Source: Natronococcus sp. A-GB7 (GTDB lineage: Archaea > Halobacteriota > Halobacteria > Halobacteriales > Natrialbaceae). Taken from it: a stretch of DNA of 64,000 nucleotides. The stretch lies in assembly GCF_029688865.1 (NCBI RefSeq), contig NZ_JARUKV010000021.1, forward strand, positions 1-64,000, read 5' to 3'. The notes beneath the pieces are model-generated. The model was not told where the DNA came from. It ran no database searches and saw only the letters and a program-made list of their open reading frames with translations. Position numbers and translations under genes: made by a program. This document shows, one piece after another, positions 34,218-43,503 of the stretch (positions are counted from its first letter, which is position 1; every line of letters starts with the position of its first letter).

Positions 34218-35531
34218 TCAGTCGTCATCGGCCTCGAGCTCCGTCCTCGACGGCTCCGGACGAGCTGCCGCCTCGGCGACCGCCTCGAGGACCTCTGTCG
34301 GCGACGCCACGACCCCCCGCCCCCGGCAGCGCTCGTACAGCGCCCGCGCTCGCTCGCCCGCGTGGTTTCGCTCGGCGAACGGGCGGTCCTCGAGGACGAC
34401 GAGCGACTCCCGGCCGGCGAGTTCCTCGAGCAGCAGCTGGTTCCCGGCGCCGACCTCGAGGTCGGCGACGACCGTCACGTCTGCGGCCTCGAGCGCCTCC
34501 CGGACCGCCGTTCGATCGTCTGCCGAGAGCGGAGCGAACGGCTCGACCGTGATCGTTTCGAACCCTTGCCCGCGGGCGAGCTCGGCGGCCGCGTCGCCGC
34601 TCGCGACCGGGCCGACCGTACACACACAGTCGGCCGCGGCGAGTTCGGCGACGACGCTCGCGGCGGTCGAGCCGCCGCCGACGACGTGAATCCGATCGGG
34701 AACAGTCGTCTCGGCGTTGGTCGCCCGCAGCGCGGTCACCGTCGGTGTTCCCGTCACCGGACTCTCGGTCACGACCGCGTTGGCGTCGAACGCCGCGTCG
34801 AGGACGTCCCGGTTCAACACTGCCTCGGGCGGTCCCGACTCGAGGACTCCTCCTTCCGAGAGGACGACGAGTCGATCACAGTACCGCGCGGCCAGGTTCA
34901 GGTCGTGGATCGCGGCGACGGCGGTTCGACCCTCCGCGACGAGCTCGCGAACCAGCTCGAGGGTCTCGACCTGGTGGTTGACGTCGAGACTCGCCGTCGG
35001 CTCGTCGAGCAGGAGAACTGGCGTTTGCTGGGCGATCGCCCGCGCGAGGACGACCCGCTGGCGCTCCCCGCCGCTGACCTCGTCGATCGGTCGGTCGGCG
35101 AACTGCGCCGTGCGAGTGCGCTCGAGGGCGCGGTCGACCGCCGTCCGATCGCCCTCGCCGGGCGGCGAAAAGCGCGAGCGGTGGGGGTACCGTCCCATCT
35201 CGACGACGGTTCGGACGTCAAACGAGAAGGAAAGACGGGTGTTCTGGGGGACGACTGCGACCAGCCGGCTCGCGGCCTTCGAGGACCGCTCGCACAACGG
35301 TGCGCCGTCGACGTCGACGACCCCACGATCTGGCTCGAGCGAACCGCTCATCGCTCGAAGTAGCGTCGTCTTCCCGGCGCCGTTGGGGCCGACCAGGCCG
35401 ACGAACTCGCCGGGCTCGACCGACAGGGAGACGGCCTCGAGGACGTCGGTGTCGCCGAGCGAGACCGCGACGTCCTCGAGTTCGACCCGCGCGCCGTCGG
35501 TCGCCGCGAGAGACCGCGCGTCGTCGCTCAC
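34218..35531 (-). CDS. btuD: Cobalamin/heme/iron-type ABC ATPase with a C-terminal extension (BtuD-like)
   Basis: This 437-residue ATPase has Walker [10 protein letters not shown] (48-56), signature [14 protein letters not shown] (about 143), Walker [12 protein letters not shown] (about 163) and switch HDL. The ABC domain ends near residue 250. Residues about 265-437 form an extra alpha/beta domain beginning [30 protein letters not shown], not part of the standard ATPase. The GTG at 35531 overlaps the permease stop by four bases (GTGA), so the two are coupled. Family specificity (cobalamin, heme or siderophore) cannot be separated by sequence. Confidence 0.9.
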   Translation of the reverse strand: MSDDARSLAATDGARVELEDVAVSLGDTDVLEAVSLSVEPGEFVGLVGPNGAGKTTLLRAMSGSLEPDRGVVDVDGAPLCERSSKAASRLVAVVPQNTRLSFSFDVRTVVEMGRYPHRSRFSPPGEGDRTAVDRALERTRTAQFADRPIDEVSGGERQRVVLARAIAQQTPVLLLDEPTASLDVNHQVETLELVRELVAEGRTAVAAIHDLNLAARYCDRLVVLSEGGVLESGPPEAVLNRDVLDAAFDANAVVTESPVTGTPTVTALRATNAETTVPDRIHVVGGGSTAASVVAELAAADCVCTVGPVASGDAAAELARGQGFETITVEPFAPLSADDRTAVREALEAADVTVVADLEVGAGNQLLLEELAGRESLVVLEDRPFAERNHAGERARALYERCRGRGVVASPTEVLEAVAEAAARPEPSRTELEADDD

Positions 35532-36550
35532 AGCGCGTGCACCTCCCGGCTCGTCAGCAGGTAAAGGAAGAAGGGCGCGCCGACGGTCGCGGTGACGATG
35601 CCGACGGGGACGATCGGCAGCCCGAACGCGCCGACGCGAGCGACGGTGTCGGCGATCACGAGGAAGGAGGCTCCCGCGAGCGCGCTGGTCGGCAGCAGGA
35701 TGCGGTGGTCGGGGCCGACGATCAGGCGCATCATGTGGGGAACGACGAGGCCGACGAACCCGATGACGCCGGCGACGGCGACCCCCGCGGCGGTGACGAG
35801 ACTCGCCAGCGCGAGCAGGAGGAGCTTGGTTCGCTCGACGCTCACGCCGAGGTGCTGGGCGTCCTCCTCGCCGAGCAGGAGGACGTTCATCTCGCGGGTG
35901 TAGGCGCCGAGCACGAGGACGCCGACGAGCGTGACGGGTAACGCGAAGCCGACGTCGCCCCAGCTGCTTCGGTGGAGATGGCCCATCATCCAGATAACGG
36001 CCTCCCGGAGGTTCTCGCCGCTGTGGACGACCATAAACGAGATCACCGCGCCGAGAAACGCCTGGATGGCGACGCCCGCGAGCAGCAACGTTGCGACCGG
36101 GGTCCGCCCGCCCTCGGTCGCGATGGCGTAGACGAGGAAGGCGGTGACCAGGGCGCCGACGAACGCGGGCAGGTGGACGCTCCCGATCGGCACGAGCGCC
36201 GGAAACGCGATGGCGGCGACGGCGCCGACCGCAGCTCCCGAGGAGACGCCGATGATCGACGGATCCGCGAGCGGATTTCTGAAAAAGCCCTGCATGACCG
36301 TCCCCGCGGCCGCGAGCGCGAAGCCGACCGTCGCGGCCAGCAGGATACGGGGTAGACGGACGTCCGCGACGATCGTCTGGTGGGTCGCCGGCACCTCGTG
36401 GACGCCGACGCCGGCGAGGTTGAGGATCGCCCGCGAGACGGTCAGCGGATCGATCCGAACCGGGCCGAGCGCGGCGCTCGCGATGACGACGCCGACTAGT
36501 AGCGCCGAGAGCGCGACCGACCACGAGACGAGACGACCCGGGCGAAACAC
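35528..36550 (-). CDS. btuC: FecCD-family ABC permease (BtuC-like)
   Basis: This 340-residue permease has about ten membrane helices and the family motifs [45 protein letters not shown] and the cytoplasmic coupling region [23 protein letters not shown]. It forms a type II importer with BtuD-like and the divergent binding protein. The frame can be read from TTG 36577, but that codon lies inside the TATA palindrome; the GTG at 36550 ([11 protein letters not shown]...) sits about 30 nt behind the palindrome centre and fits a leaderless start, so I chose it. Confidence 0.9.
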   Translation of the reverse strand: MFRPGRLVSWSVALSALLVGVVIASAALGPVRIDPLTVSRAILNLAGVGVHEVPATHQTIVADVRLPRILLAATVGFALAAAGTVMQGFFRNPLADPSIIGVSSGAAVGAVAAIAFPALVPIGSVHLPAFVGALVTAFLVYAIATEGGRTPVATLLLAGVAIQAFLGAVISFMVVHSGENLREAVIWMMGHLHRSSWGDVGFALPVTLVGVLVLGAYTREMNVLLLGEEDAQHLGVSVERTKLLLLALASLVTAAGVAVAGVIGFVGLVVPHMMRLIVGPDHRILLPTSALAGASFLVIADTVARVGAFGLPIVPVGIVTATVGAPFFLYLLTSREVHAL

Positions 36551-36574
36551 GGCTGAAATCTCGCTTGCAGTAGG

Positions 36575-36584
36575 CAAATATTTG
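36575..36584. promoter_or_regulatory. Palindromic shared TATA box between btuC and btuF
   Basis: The 10-bp perfect palindrome caaatatttg lies between two divergent genes. Its centre is about 30 nt from the GTG start of the permease (36550) on one side and about 31 nt from the ATG of the binding protein (36611) on the other, the leaderless spacing in both directions. A single TBP-bound site could therefore fire both ways. No separate second TATA box is visible in the 60-bp gap. Confidence 0.75.
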
Positions 36585-36610
36585 TTGGAGTAGGTGCCAC
36601 GATTCGATCG

Positions 36611-37753
36611 ATGCGCAATTCAGTGATCGTTTTCGTCGCCGTACTCACGGCGCTGGCCGCGTTTGCTCCCGCCGCCGCGGCGGGAGGGGGGGTAGCCGAC
36701 GTCGCACAGGAGGAACCGACCTGCGAATTTCCGTTCGAGGGAGAGGACGCCACCGGGGAGACGGTAACCGTCGATGAGGAGCCCGAGTCGGTCGTCGCCC
36801 TGCAGCCGAGTGACGCCCAGGTAATGCACGAGATCGGAGCTGAGGAGAAGCTCTCGGGCATGCCAGTTGGCGAGTACACCGCCTACCTCGAGGCCGACGA
36901 GGAGCTCGACATCACCGAGGACGACGGTGTCACGCCCGTCACCGAGGAGGTCATCGACCGCGATCCCGACGTCGTCCTCGCGGCGAACGCCCTCGAGGGT
37001 GACGAGCTGATCGACCAGCTCCGCGACGCCGGACTCGACGTCTACGTCTTCCCGACCGAGGAGTCCCTCGACGGCGTCGCCGAGAACGTCCGCCTGACCG
37101 GCGAGATCGTCGGCGAGTGCGACGGCGCCGAGGACGCCCTCGAGGAGTTCGAGGAACGCCTCGAGACCATCGAGGCGACCGTCGAGGACGAGGAGCACCC
37201 GCTCGCCTACTACGAGATGGGCGACGGCTTCACCGCCGGCGAGGGCACCTTCCAGGACGAGATCATCACCACCGCCGGCGTCGAGAACCTCGGCGCGGAG
37301 GCCGGCATCGAGGGCTGGGCGGAGATCAGCGACGAGGTCGTCGTCGAGGAGGATCCCGAGTGGATTATCTACGGCGAATCCTGGGGCGACGAGCCGCCCG
37401 TCAGCGAGGCCGTGATGGGCACGACCGCCTACCAGGACGACCAGTTCGTCGCGGTCAACGACCAGTACATGAGCCAGCCCGGCCCGCTCGTCGTCGAGGC
37501 GATCGAGGAGATCGTCGCCGAGGTCCACCCCGAGGCGTACGCCGAAGCGGCCGACGAGACCGAGGACGACGCCGCGGACGAGACCGACGATGCGGACGAC
37601 GAGGCGGACGCTGACGACGCGGACGCCGACGACGCGGTCGACGAACCCGCAGACGACGCGGCCGAGGACGACGACTCGATCCCCGGCTTCGGCGTTCCCG
37701 CGGTCGTCGCCGCGCTGATCGCCGTCCTCGCCGTCCTCGCTCACCGTCGGTAA
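36611..37753 (+). CDS. btuF: PGF-CTERM-anchored ABC substrate-binding protein (BtuF-like)
   Basis: This 380-residue exported protein captures the ligand for the divergent BtuCD-type importer. It has a Sec signal (residues 1-25), a periplasmic-binding-protein fold of type III ([29 protein letters not shown] is the start region; [29 protein letters not shown] is the hinge side), a very acidic low-complexity linker (about 310-355, Ala/Asp/Glu), and a C-terminal [20 protein letters not shown]-type helix followed by HRR. This last part is the PGF-CTERM signal for archaeosortase processing and lipid attachment, an alternative to the usual lipobox. Confidence 0.92.
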   Translation: MRNSVIVFVAVLTALAAFAPAAAAGGGVADVAQEEPTCEFPFEGEDATGETVTVDEEPESVVALQPSDAQVMHEIGAEEKLSGMPVGEYTAYLEADEELDITEDDGVTPVTEEVIDRDPDVVLAANALEGDELIDQLRDAGLDVYVFPTEESLDGVAENVRLTGEIVGECDGAEDALEEFEERLETIEATVEDEEHPLAYYEMGDGFTAGEGTFQDEIITTAGVENLGAEAGIEGWAEISDEVVVEEDPEWIIYGESWGDEPPVSEAVMGTTAYQDDQFVAVNDQYMSQPGPLVVEAIEEIVAEVHPEAYAEAADETEDDAADETDDADDEADADDADADDAVDEPADDAAEDDDSIPGFGVPAVVAALIAVLAVLAHRR

Positions 37754-37883
37754 CGTCGATCCGCTCGTTGCCGACGACCGAACCACCCGCGCTCGAGGAC
37801 GCTCGTCCGCTCGAGTCGATCCCCCGAGCGCGGACCCGACGCTTTTGAAAAGTGTTTACCCGGAGGCCTCCCGAGTCGGGAGT

Positions 37884-38162
37884 ATGGTCGAGAACGTCAT
37901 CTGGCCCGCCTATCTCGATGCCGACCTCTCCCGGGCCGAGGGACGACGCGTCGCCGAGGAGCTGGCCGTCGAGGAGCCGACGGTCGACGAGATCGCGAAG
38001 GCCGTCCAGCAGATCGGCTACGACGCCACGATCGAGCGGGAGAAGTCCTACTCCCGGGAGCACTGGGCCGACCGGGGCCGGGTCGTCGTTCGCGGTTCCG
38101 ACGACTCGAAGAACGACCTCGTCCAGGCCGTCGCGGCGTACGTCGTCGCGATGCGGGACTGA
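37884..38162 (+). CDS. srp19: Signal recognition particle 19-kDa protein
   Basis: This 92-residue RNA-binding protein shows the SRP19 features: N-terminal [20 protein letters not shown] and the middle region [30 protein letters not shown], ending [24 protein letters not shown]. It binds SRP RNA and helps SRP54 assemble, for targeting of membrane proteins. ATG 37884 lies about 25-40 nt behind a TATA-like gcttttgaaaag (37840-37851). Its stop overlaps the gar1 start (TGATG), so the two are one unit. Confidence 0.93.
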   Translation: MVENVIWPAYLDADLSRAEGRRVAEELAVEEPTVDEIAKAVQQIGYDATIEREKSYSREHWADRGRVVVRGSDDSKNDLVQAVAAYVVAMRD

Positions 38163-38404
38163 TGCGCCGAGTCGGCCAGGTCGTCCGTACCGCCCAGGGA
38201 CTCGCAATCTTGCGGGCGAACCCGGACGCCGACGACGACCGCCTCCGCGAGGAGATCGGAACGATGGTGCTCGACGACTCGCTGGAGTCGGTCGGCCGGG
38301 TCGTCGACGTCTTCGGTCCCGTCGATCGCCCCTACCTGGCGGTGACGCCCGACGACGACGTCCACCTTCCGGCGCTGATCGGGTCGGCGCTGTACGCGCG
38401 CTGA
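38162..38404 (+). CDS. gar1: H/ACA ribonucleoprotein component Gar1
   Basis: This 80-residue beta-barrel protein is a core part of the H/ACA guide-RNA complex with Cbf5, Nop10 and L7Ae, which makes pseudouridine in rRNA. Family motifs are [37 protein letters not shown] and the C-terminal LIGSALYA. It overlaps srp19 by one base and is followed, 65 bp on, by the presenilin-like gene. The grouping of SRP19 and Gar1 is typical of haloarchaea. Confidence 0.92.
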   Translation: MRRVGQVVRTAQGLAILRANPDADDDRLREEIGTMVLDDSLESVGRVVDVFGPVDRPYLAVTPDDDVHLPALIGSALYAR

Positions 38405-38468
38405 CCCGAGACGATCGACCGAGAGGGTAACGAAAAGCACCAAGAGGAGCGGGTGCGAACGCCGCGGC

Positions 38469-39563
38469 ATGGACCATCGGACCCGGGTGCTCGCGGCCGT
38501 CGGCGCGACCGTGGCGCTGTTTCTGGCCGTACAGCTCGGCGCACTGGCGCTGGTCGAGCCGTTCCACGACGCCGACCGACAGGCCGTCGAGGATCCGGAG
38601 AACCCGACCAACAGTCTCGTCTACTTCGCGGTGATCCTCGTCGCGACTGGCTTTATGCTCGCGACCTTCCGGTACGACCTCGAGTGGGTCATCAGGGGGC
38701 TGGTCATCGGCGTGAGCGTCTTCCTCGCCTGGTTCGTGCTCACCGAACTCGTTCCACCAGTGGTCACGGCGGGGCCGATCAACGTCGTCGCCGTCGGCGC
38801 AGCCCTCGGCGTCGGTGTTGCGCTTCTGTTGTACCCGGAGTGGTACGTCATCGATCTCACCGGCGTCCTGATGGGCGCCGGCGCCGCGGCGCTGTTCGGG
38901 ATCAGCTTCGGCCTTCTGCCCGCCATCTTGCTGCTCTCGGCGCTGGCGATCTACGACGCCATCAGCGTCTACCGGACCGAACACATGCTCGATCTCGCCG
39001 AGGGCGTGATGGATCTCAAGATCCCCGTCGTGCTAGTCGTTCCGACGACGCTATCGTACTCCTACCTTGCCGACGGCTCCGAGGCGACCGTCGAGGACGA
39101 CCAGGGGGACGAGGAGCAGACTCCCGAGGGGCCGGACTCGAGTCGGGCCGACGAGGGACCGACCGACGGGATGCCGACCGCGGGAAGCGAACCCGACTCG
39201 CCGACGTCGTCAGAAGCCGACTCTCAACCCGGACCCGACTCCGCCGACGCCGAGAAGCCGGCCGACGCCGGCCGCGACGCCCTGTTCATCGGGTTAGGCG
39301 ACGCCATCATCCCGACGATCCTGGTCGCCAGCGCGGCGTACTTCCTCGAGGCGGGCGCGCTCGACGTGCCGGGAATCGCGCTGAACGTGCCGGCACTGGG
39401 GGCGATCCTCGGAACGCTCGCCGGGCTGCTCGTGCTCATGGGAATGGTTCTGAAGGGACGACCCCACGCCGGGCTCCCCCTGCTCAACGGCGGCGCGATC
39501 GGGGGGTACCTGCTAGGTGCGCTCGCGAGCGGCGTCTCGATCGCGACCGCACTCGGCCTCTAG
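38469..39563 (+). CDS. psh: Presenilin-like intramembrane aspartyl protease (PSH)
   Basis: This 364-residue protein is a presenilin/signal-peptide-peptidase homologue (A22). The catalytic aspartates are D163 in AIYDAISVY (helix 6) and D278 in FIGLGDAII (the GxGD motif, helix 7), and the downstream PAL-type motif appears as GLPLLNGG (about 336). Nine membrane helices are predicted, with a long acidic loop between helices 6 and 7 (residues about 200-265, full of Glu/Asp/Pro) where eukaryotic presenilin is cleaved. Known archaeal PSH acts on membrane substrates; the substrate here is unknown. It overlaps the convergent lipoprotein gene by 4 bp. Confidence 0.93.
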   Translation: MDHRTRVLAAVGATVALFLAVQLGALALVEPFHDADRQAVEDPENPTNSLVYFAVILVATGFMLATFRYDLEWVIRGLVIGVSVFLAWFVLTELVPPVVTAGPINVVAVGAALGVGVALLLYPEWYVIDLTGVLMGAGAAALFGISFGLLPAILLLSALAIYDAISVYRTEHMLDLAEGVMDLKIPVVLVVPTTLSYSYLADGSEATVEDDQGDEEQTPEGPDSSRADEGPTDGMPTAGSEPDSPTSSEADSQPGPDSADAEKPADAGRDALFIGLGDAIIPTILVASAAYFLEAGALDVPGIALNVPALGAILGTLAGLLVLMGMVLKGRPHAGLPLLNGGAIGGYLLGALASGVSIATALGL

Positions 39564-40267
39564 CCGGAGAGGGGCTCCTCTTCCTCGCTGGTCTCGACGA
39601 TCTCCACGTCGACATCGTCGCCGTGTTCGAGCCCCTGGACCATCACGTCGATTCGATCGCGCTCGGAGTCGATCGGCAGATCCTCGAGATCTGGGTAGAC
39701 GCCAACGATCACGAGGTGGTCGTCCTCGTGTTCCAGCTGGGCGATGTCGAGCAGGACGTCGATCCCGTGTTCGCCGTGCAGTACCGCCTCGCCCGCGTAG
39801 GTCTCGAGCAGGATCGTCTCCCCGAGCGCGCTGACCGACCGCTCGCCGACCGACTCCTCGACCGTCAGCTCCTCGTACTGGTCCTGAATTTCCTGAACGA
39901 TCTCCTCGTTGTCCATCTCGCCGACCGGGTTGAACTCCTCGCCGGCGACGCTGACCTGTGGCGTCGAGATGACGGCGAACACGCCGGCCTCGACCTCGCC
40001 GCCGAAGATGTCTAGCGGGAGGTCGATCGTTCGAGTGTACTCGGAGCCGTAGCTGGTCACCTCGATCTCCTGGCCGGCGACGGACTCGGTGGAAATGATC
40101 TCCTCGGTTCCCTGGTACTCGTAGCTGGCGTCGTCGGTCGCGCTCTCGGCGACGACCGCCGGCGCGGCCGAAAACGTCGTCGCGTCCTCGAGGAACTCGT
40201 CCAGACACCCGGCCGAGAGACCGACGCCGCCGACTGCTGCCGCAGCGACGAACTGTCGTCGATTCAT
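39560..40267 (-). CDS. DUF6517-type haloarchaeal lipoprotein
   Basis: This 235-residue secreted protein has a twin-arginine signal (NRRQFVAAA, R3-R4) and a lipobox ending at C21 (LSAGC), followed by an acidic domain with several predicted strands. It matches, from memory, a haloarchaea-restricted DUF6517 family of unknown function. A TATA-like ggctataag (about 40293-40300) lies about 30 nt ahead of its start, so it has its own promoter despite lying behind cysS. Confidence 0.8.
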   Translation of the reverse strand: MNRRQFVAAAAVGGVGLSAGCLDEFLEDATTFSAAPAVVAESATDDASYEYQGTEEIISTESVAGQEIEVTSYGSEYTRTIDLPLDIFGGEVEAGVFAVISTPQVSVAGEEFNPVGEMDNEEIVQEIQDQYEELTVEESVGERSVSALGETILLETYAGEAVLHGEHGIDVLLDIAQLEHEDDHLVIVGVYPDLEDLPIDSERDRIDVMVQGLEHGDDVDVEIVETSEEEEPLSG

Positions 40268-40998
40268 CTACCCTGAAAGAACCGTTTGCTGGCTATAAGT
40301 GGCGCGGCCGACTCGAGGCGTCCGTTTCGTGATCAGCAGTTTGGCCGAAGAGTTTCGACGATCCCCCAACCAGTGATGGTTCTATCTCTCGACATGAGTG
40401 GTATGGACCGTCCGGCGTTGTGTCTGCAGTGCCGACCAACCACTTCGGGATGGAACTGAAAGGACTAGGGTCTTTCGCGGTGATACCGACAGAAGCAGTT
40501 CTGCTCGCACGAACACAGGGAATCGCCACGCCCTCCCCACCCGATTTCTGCTCACGGGCACTTCGTGCCCGTTTGCATGGTCCGTGGAACCTGCGGTTCC
40601 GCGCTACGCTCGGTGCGCTCGCTCATCCACTGTCAGAGCGCGCTCTGACAAGCCTTCGTTTACGCTGTTCACGAAGACCTCGCACAGTGTCGTCGACCGT
40701 CCTCACTGACGCTTGGACGGTCGACAGCGCGCGCCACCGCAGAGGGACGGTCGGACCGAGCTGATACGTAGTCTTCCTGTATGGAACGCAATGTCTACGG
40801 ATCAATCGGCAGACCACGTTTCGCTTGTCAATCGACATCTGCCGACGTTCTGCGGAACGATCGATTTTCGATATAACAGGATGTGGTTTACGTGACGCAG
40901 GGCGGACGGTCCGAGGACGATCGCCGATCGCACCGCTCGAGAAATTCGCCGAACGAAACGCGCGAAACCGATCCGGCCTGAGAAGAAGTCGTCGACCG
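40268..40998. other. Non-coding region with hairpin cluster (between DUF6517 and cysS)
   Basis: About 730 bp without a credible gene. Open frames here are short, basic and cross inverted repeats. The stretch 40555-40725 packs short perfect hairpins: 7-bp stem cgggcac/gtgcccg at 40555-40571, 6-bp stem ggaacc/ggttcc at 40586-40600, a 20-bp perfect palindrome with half tgtcagagcg at 40631-40650, and an 11-bp stem gtcgaccgtcc/ggacggtcgac at 40692-40725. It looks like a repeated non-coding element rather than a gene. Confidence 0.7.
40555..40725. repeat. Array of short perfect inverted repeats
   Basis: Four consecutive inverted repeats of 6 to 11 bp stems with 2- to 12-nt loops are listed in the enclosing region. 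The style (very short loops, GC stems, in series) recurs in the gene desert at 50566-50634 with different sequences. Possible nature: MITE-like remnant or structured RNA. Confidence 0.6.
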
Positions 40999-42501
40999 CT
41001 ATTCGCCGGAGGGGAGCCGATAGCTCGCTCCCTCGTCGGTGTCCTGGACTTCGACCCCGAGCCCCTCGAGCTCGTCGCGGAGCTCGTCGGCTCGCTCGTA
41101 GTTGCCCGCCTCGCGCTCGCGCTCGCGCACGTCGAGCACGAGTTCGACGACGTCGCCGGCCAGCTCCGCGCTGCCGTCGGTCTCGCCGACAAAGGAGAGG
41201 CCGAGTACGTCGCCGAGCTCCTCGAGGGTCTCGACGGCCTGTCGCAGTCCCCGGTAGTCGGCCTGCTCGCCCTCGCTGCCCTCGAGGTGGCGGTTGATCG
41301 CCGCCGCGATCTCGAGCAGGGCCGACTGGGCCTCGCGGGTGTTGAAGTCGTCGTTCATCGCGGTGGTAAACGCGCCGCGAGCCTCGACGACCGCCTCGCG
41401 GAGTTCGTCGTCGGCGATCTTCGACCCCGCGTTCGGGGAGTCGATCGCCGCCGTCGCCGCCTCGTGGGCGCGCTCGAGGCGGTCCCACCGTTCCTCGGCC
41501 TCGGCGATCGTCTCGTCGGAGTACAGCTGCTGGCTGTTGTACGACCCCGCGGTTAGGAACGTGCGGACGACGTTGGTTCCCCAGCGGTCGACGGCTTCGT
41601 CGACGGTGACGAAGTTGCCCAGACTCGAGGACATCTTCTCCTCGTCCATCTGGAACAGCTCGCAGTGGAGCCAGTAGTTCGCGAACTGCTGGTCGGTCGC
41701 GGCTTCGGACTGGGCGATCTCGTTTTCGTGGTGGGGAAAGACCAGATCGCGACCGCCGACGTGGATGTCCAGGGTATCGCCGAGATGGGTCGTGCTCATC
41801 GCCGAGCACTCGATGTGCCAGCCGGGTCGTCCCTCGCCCCACGGCGACTCCCAGGTGAGGGCGGTCTCGCAGGCCTCGTCGGCGGGTGCGGCCCCCTCGT
41901 GGCGGTGCTCTTCGATCGCCTCGCTGTCGACGCCGTCGGCCTTCCAGAGCGCAAAGTCCGCGGGGTTTCGTTTCTCGGAGCGCTCGTCGGGGTCGCCCTG
42001 GGATTCGATCTCCTCGAGTTCCTGGTTCGAGAGCTTGCCGTACTCCTCGAAGCTGGTGACGTCGAAGTAGACTGAGCCGTTCGCCTCGTAGGCGTACCCC
42101 TTCTCCAACAGGGTCTCGACGAGTGTGACGATCTCGGGAACGTGCTCGGAGACCCGAGGGTAGACCTCTGCCCGCAGGAGGTTCAGCGAGCGCATGTCCG
42201 CGAGGGTGCGCTCGATGTACGTCTCGGCGACTTCCGCCTCGTCCTCGCCGAGGTCGTCCTCGCCGACGCGGGCGACGATCTTCTCGTTGACGTCGGTGAA
42301 GTTCTCGACGTGGCGCACCCCGTAGCCGAGGTGCTCGAGCCAGCGGTGCATGACGTCGACGTGGACCCACGAGCGGGCGTGGCCCAGGTGGGGCGGATCC
42401 GAAACCGTCAGGCCGCAGTAGTAGAGCAGAACGTCGTCTGGGTCCTGCGGCTCGAACGGCTCCGTCTCGCCCGTCAACGTGTTCGTCACGTTCAGGGTCA
42501 T
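40999..42501 (-). CDS. cysS: Cysteine--tRNA ligase
   Basis: This 500-residue class I synthetase charges tRNA(Cys). The zinc-ligand C29 precedes the HIGH-equivalent HLGH (38-41); the KMSKS loop is EKMSSSLGNF (K289). Other landmarks are GWHIECSAMS and the zinc/cysteine site GGRDLVFPHHENE. The C-terminal helical DALR domain is present to residue 500. It is a single-gene unit with the next gene on the same strand 53 bp upstream. Confidence 0.96.
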   Translation of the reverse strand: MTLNVTNTLTGETEPFEPQDPDDVLLYYCGLTVSDPPHLGHARSWVHVDVMHRWLEHLGYGVRHVENFTDVNEKIVARVGEDDLGEDEAEVAETYIERTLADMRSLNLLRAEVYPRVSEHVPEIVTLVETLLEKGYAYEANGSVYFDVTSFEEYGKLSNQELEEIESQGDPDERSEKRNPADFALWKADGVDSEAIEEHRHEGAAPADEACETALTWESPWGEGRPGWHIECSAMSTTHLGDTLDIHVGGRDLVFPHHENEIAQSEAATDQQFANYWLHCELFQMDEEKMSSSLGNFVTVDEAVDRWGTNVVRTFLTAGSYNSQQLYSDETIAEAEERWDRLERAHEAATAAIDSPNAGSKIADDELREAVVEARGAFTTAMNDDFNTREAQSALLEIAAAINRHLEGSEGEQADYRGLRQAVETLEELGDVLGLSFVGETDGSAELAGDVVELVLDVREREREAGNYERADELRDELEGLGVEVQDTDEGASYRLPSGE

Positions 42502-42554
42502 TACAGGGGTGTATCCGCGGGCTACAGTTAAAACGTGTCTTTGGCCCCGAAGCG

Positions 42555-43058
42555 TTACTCCCGGACGGGAACGGCCTCGAGGGCGTCCTCGACCGTTCGG
42601 AGGGCGTCGGCTCCCGCGAGCCCTTCCACGACGAGCATCATCGCTCCCTCTCCGACGCCGGCTGCGATCGGTTCGATCTCCTCGATCTCGAGTCGTCCCA
42701 GCGTCTTCCCGAGCGCGACCGTGTCGACGTCGCCCGTCGCGACGATCGCCGTCAGATCGCCGCTATCGGATCTGAACGACGTTCCGCCGATCGCGAACAG
42801 TGCCGTCTCGGGCTGGGAGCCGTCGATCGCGGCCGGCGTGATTCCGCGTTCCATCCTGACCCGGACCTCTCGCGCGTCGGTCCCGTAGGCCGGAAGCTCC
42901 TCGGCGTAGCGGCGGATCGCCGTCGCGACCGCGTCGGTCTCGCCGTCGACGTCGAGATACCGGGCTGCCGCGGTGTAGTTGACGACTCCGGCCCGCAGTG
43001 CGGCGACGAGAAACGGCTCCTCGTCGACGGCTCGACGCGTTTCGCTCGCGAGCGACAT
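42555..43058 (-). CDS. Haloarchaeal two-domain protein of unknown function
   Basis: This 167-residue acidic protein has an N-terminal helical segment with a helix-turn-helix-like look (PFLVAALRAGVVNYTAAARYLDVDGETDAVATAIRRYAEEL) and a C-terminal alpha/beta part resembling an ACT-like fold (TALFAIGGTSFRSDSGDLTAIVATGDVDTVALGKTLGRLEIEEIEPIAAGVGEGAMMLVVEG). A small-molecule-responsive regulator is possible; this is inference. ATG 43058 was chosen over 43232, where the extension is Ser-rich and overlaps the divergent bolA. Confidence 0.75.
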   Translation of the reverse strand: MSLASETRRAVDEEPFLVAALRAGVVNYTAAARYLDVDGETDAVATAIRRYAEELPAYGTDAREVRVRMERGITPAAIDGSQPETALFAIGGTSFRSDSGDLTAIVATGDVDTVALGKTLGRLEIEEIEPIAAGVGEGAMMLVVEGLAGADALRTVEDALEAVPVRE

Positions 43059-43152
43059 AGGTGTACAGCTGTGACACGCCACCCTGAAGGGATAAGCGTC
43101 GTGGTCGACGGCGACCGCGGCGTTTTTGCCGCGAGCGCTCCATCGATCGGGT

Positions 43153-43404
43153 ATGAAACTCGACGACGTCGAAGCCGTGATCGAGTCCGAACTCGAGGGT
43201 GCCGAGGCAACCGTCACGCACGCGCGTGACAAACACGACGACGACCACCTCGCCGCGACGGTCGTTTCGCCGACCTTCGAGGGCGAGTCGCTGGTCGGTC
43301 AACACCAGCAGGTGTACGACGCCCTCGAGGACCACATGACGACTGACATCCACGCCCTCGAGCTGTCGACGTACACGCCCGAGGAGTACGACGACCTCGA
43401 GTAG
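43153..43404 (+). CDS. BolA-family protein
   Basis: This 83-residue protein has the BolA alpha/beta fold: MKLDDVEAVIESELEGAEATVTHARDKHDDDHLAATVVSPTFEGESLVGQHQQVYDALEDHM. The characteristic loop before FEGKSLVKQHQLVY-like sequence is clear. BolA proteins partner with monothiol glutaredoxins in Fe-S handling; the usual partner gene is not adjacent, though an A-type Fe-S carrier lies at 2426. Start 43153 was chosen by family fit. Confidence 0.88.
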   Translation: MKLDDVEAVIESELEGAEATVTHARDKHDDDHLAATVVSPTFEGESLVGQHQQVYDALEDHMTTDIHALELSTYTPEEYDDLE

Positions 43405-43503
43405 TCGGCGTCAGCTGGCTTCGTGGCCCGCGTTCCCATCCGTCTCCGCCCGAGCGACGGTTCGAACCGTAGGATACTCGTGTTCGCTCGCGAGAACGTT
43501 CGT

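Noticed and set aside
36551-36577. TTG start at 36577 for the BtuC-like permease.
   Set aside because: The codon lies in the palindromic TATA box. The GTG at 36550 is at the right distance and still gives the full permease.
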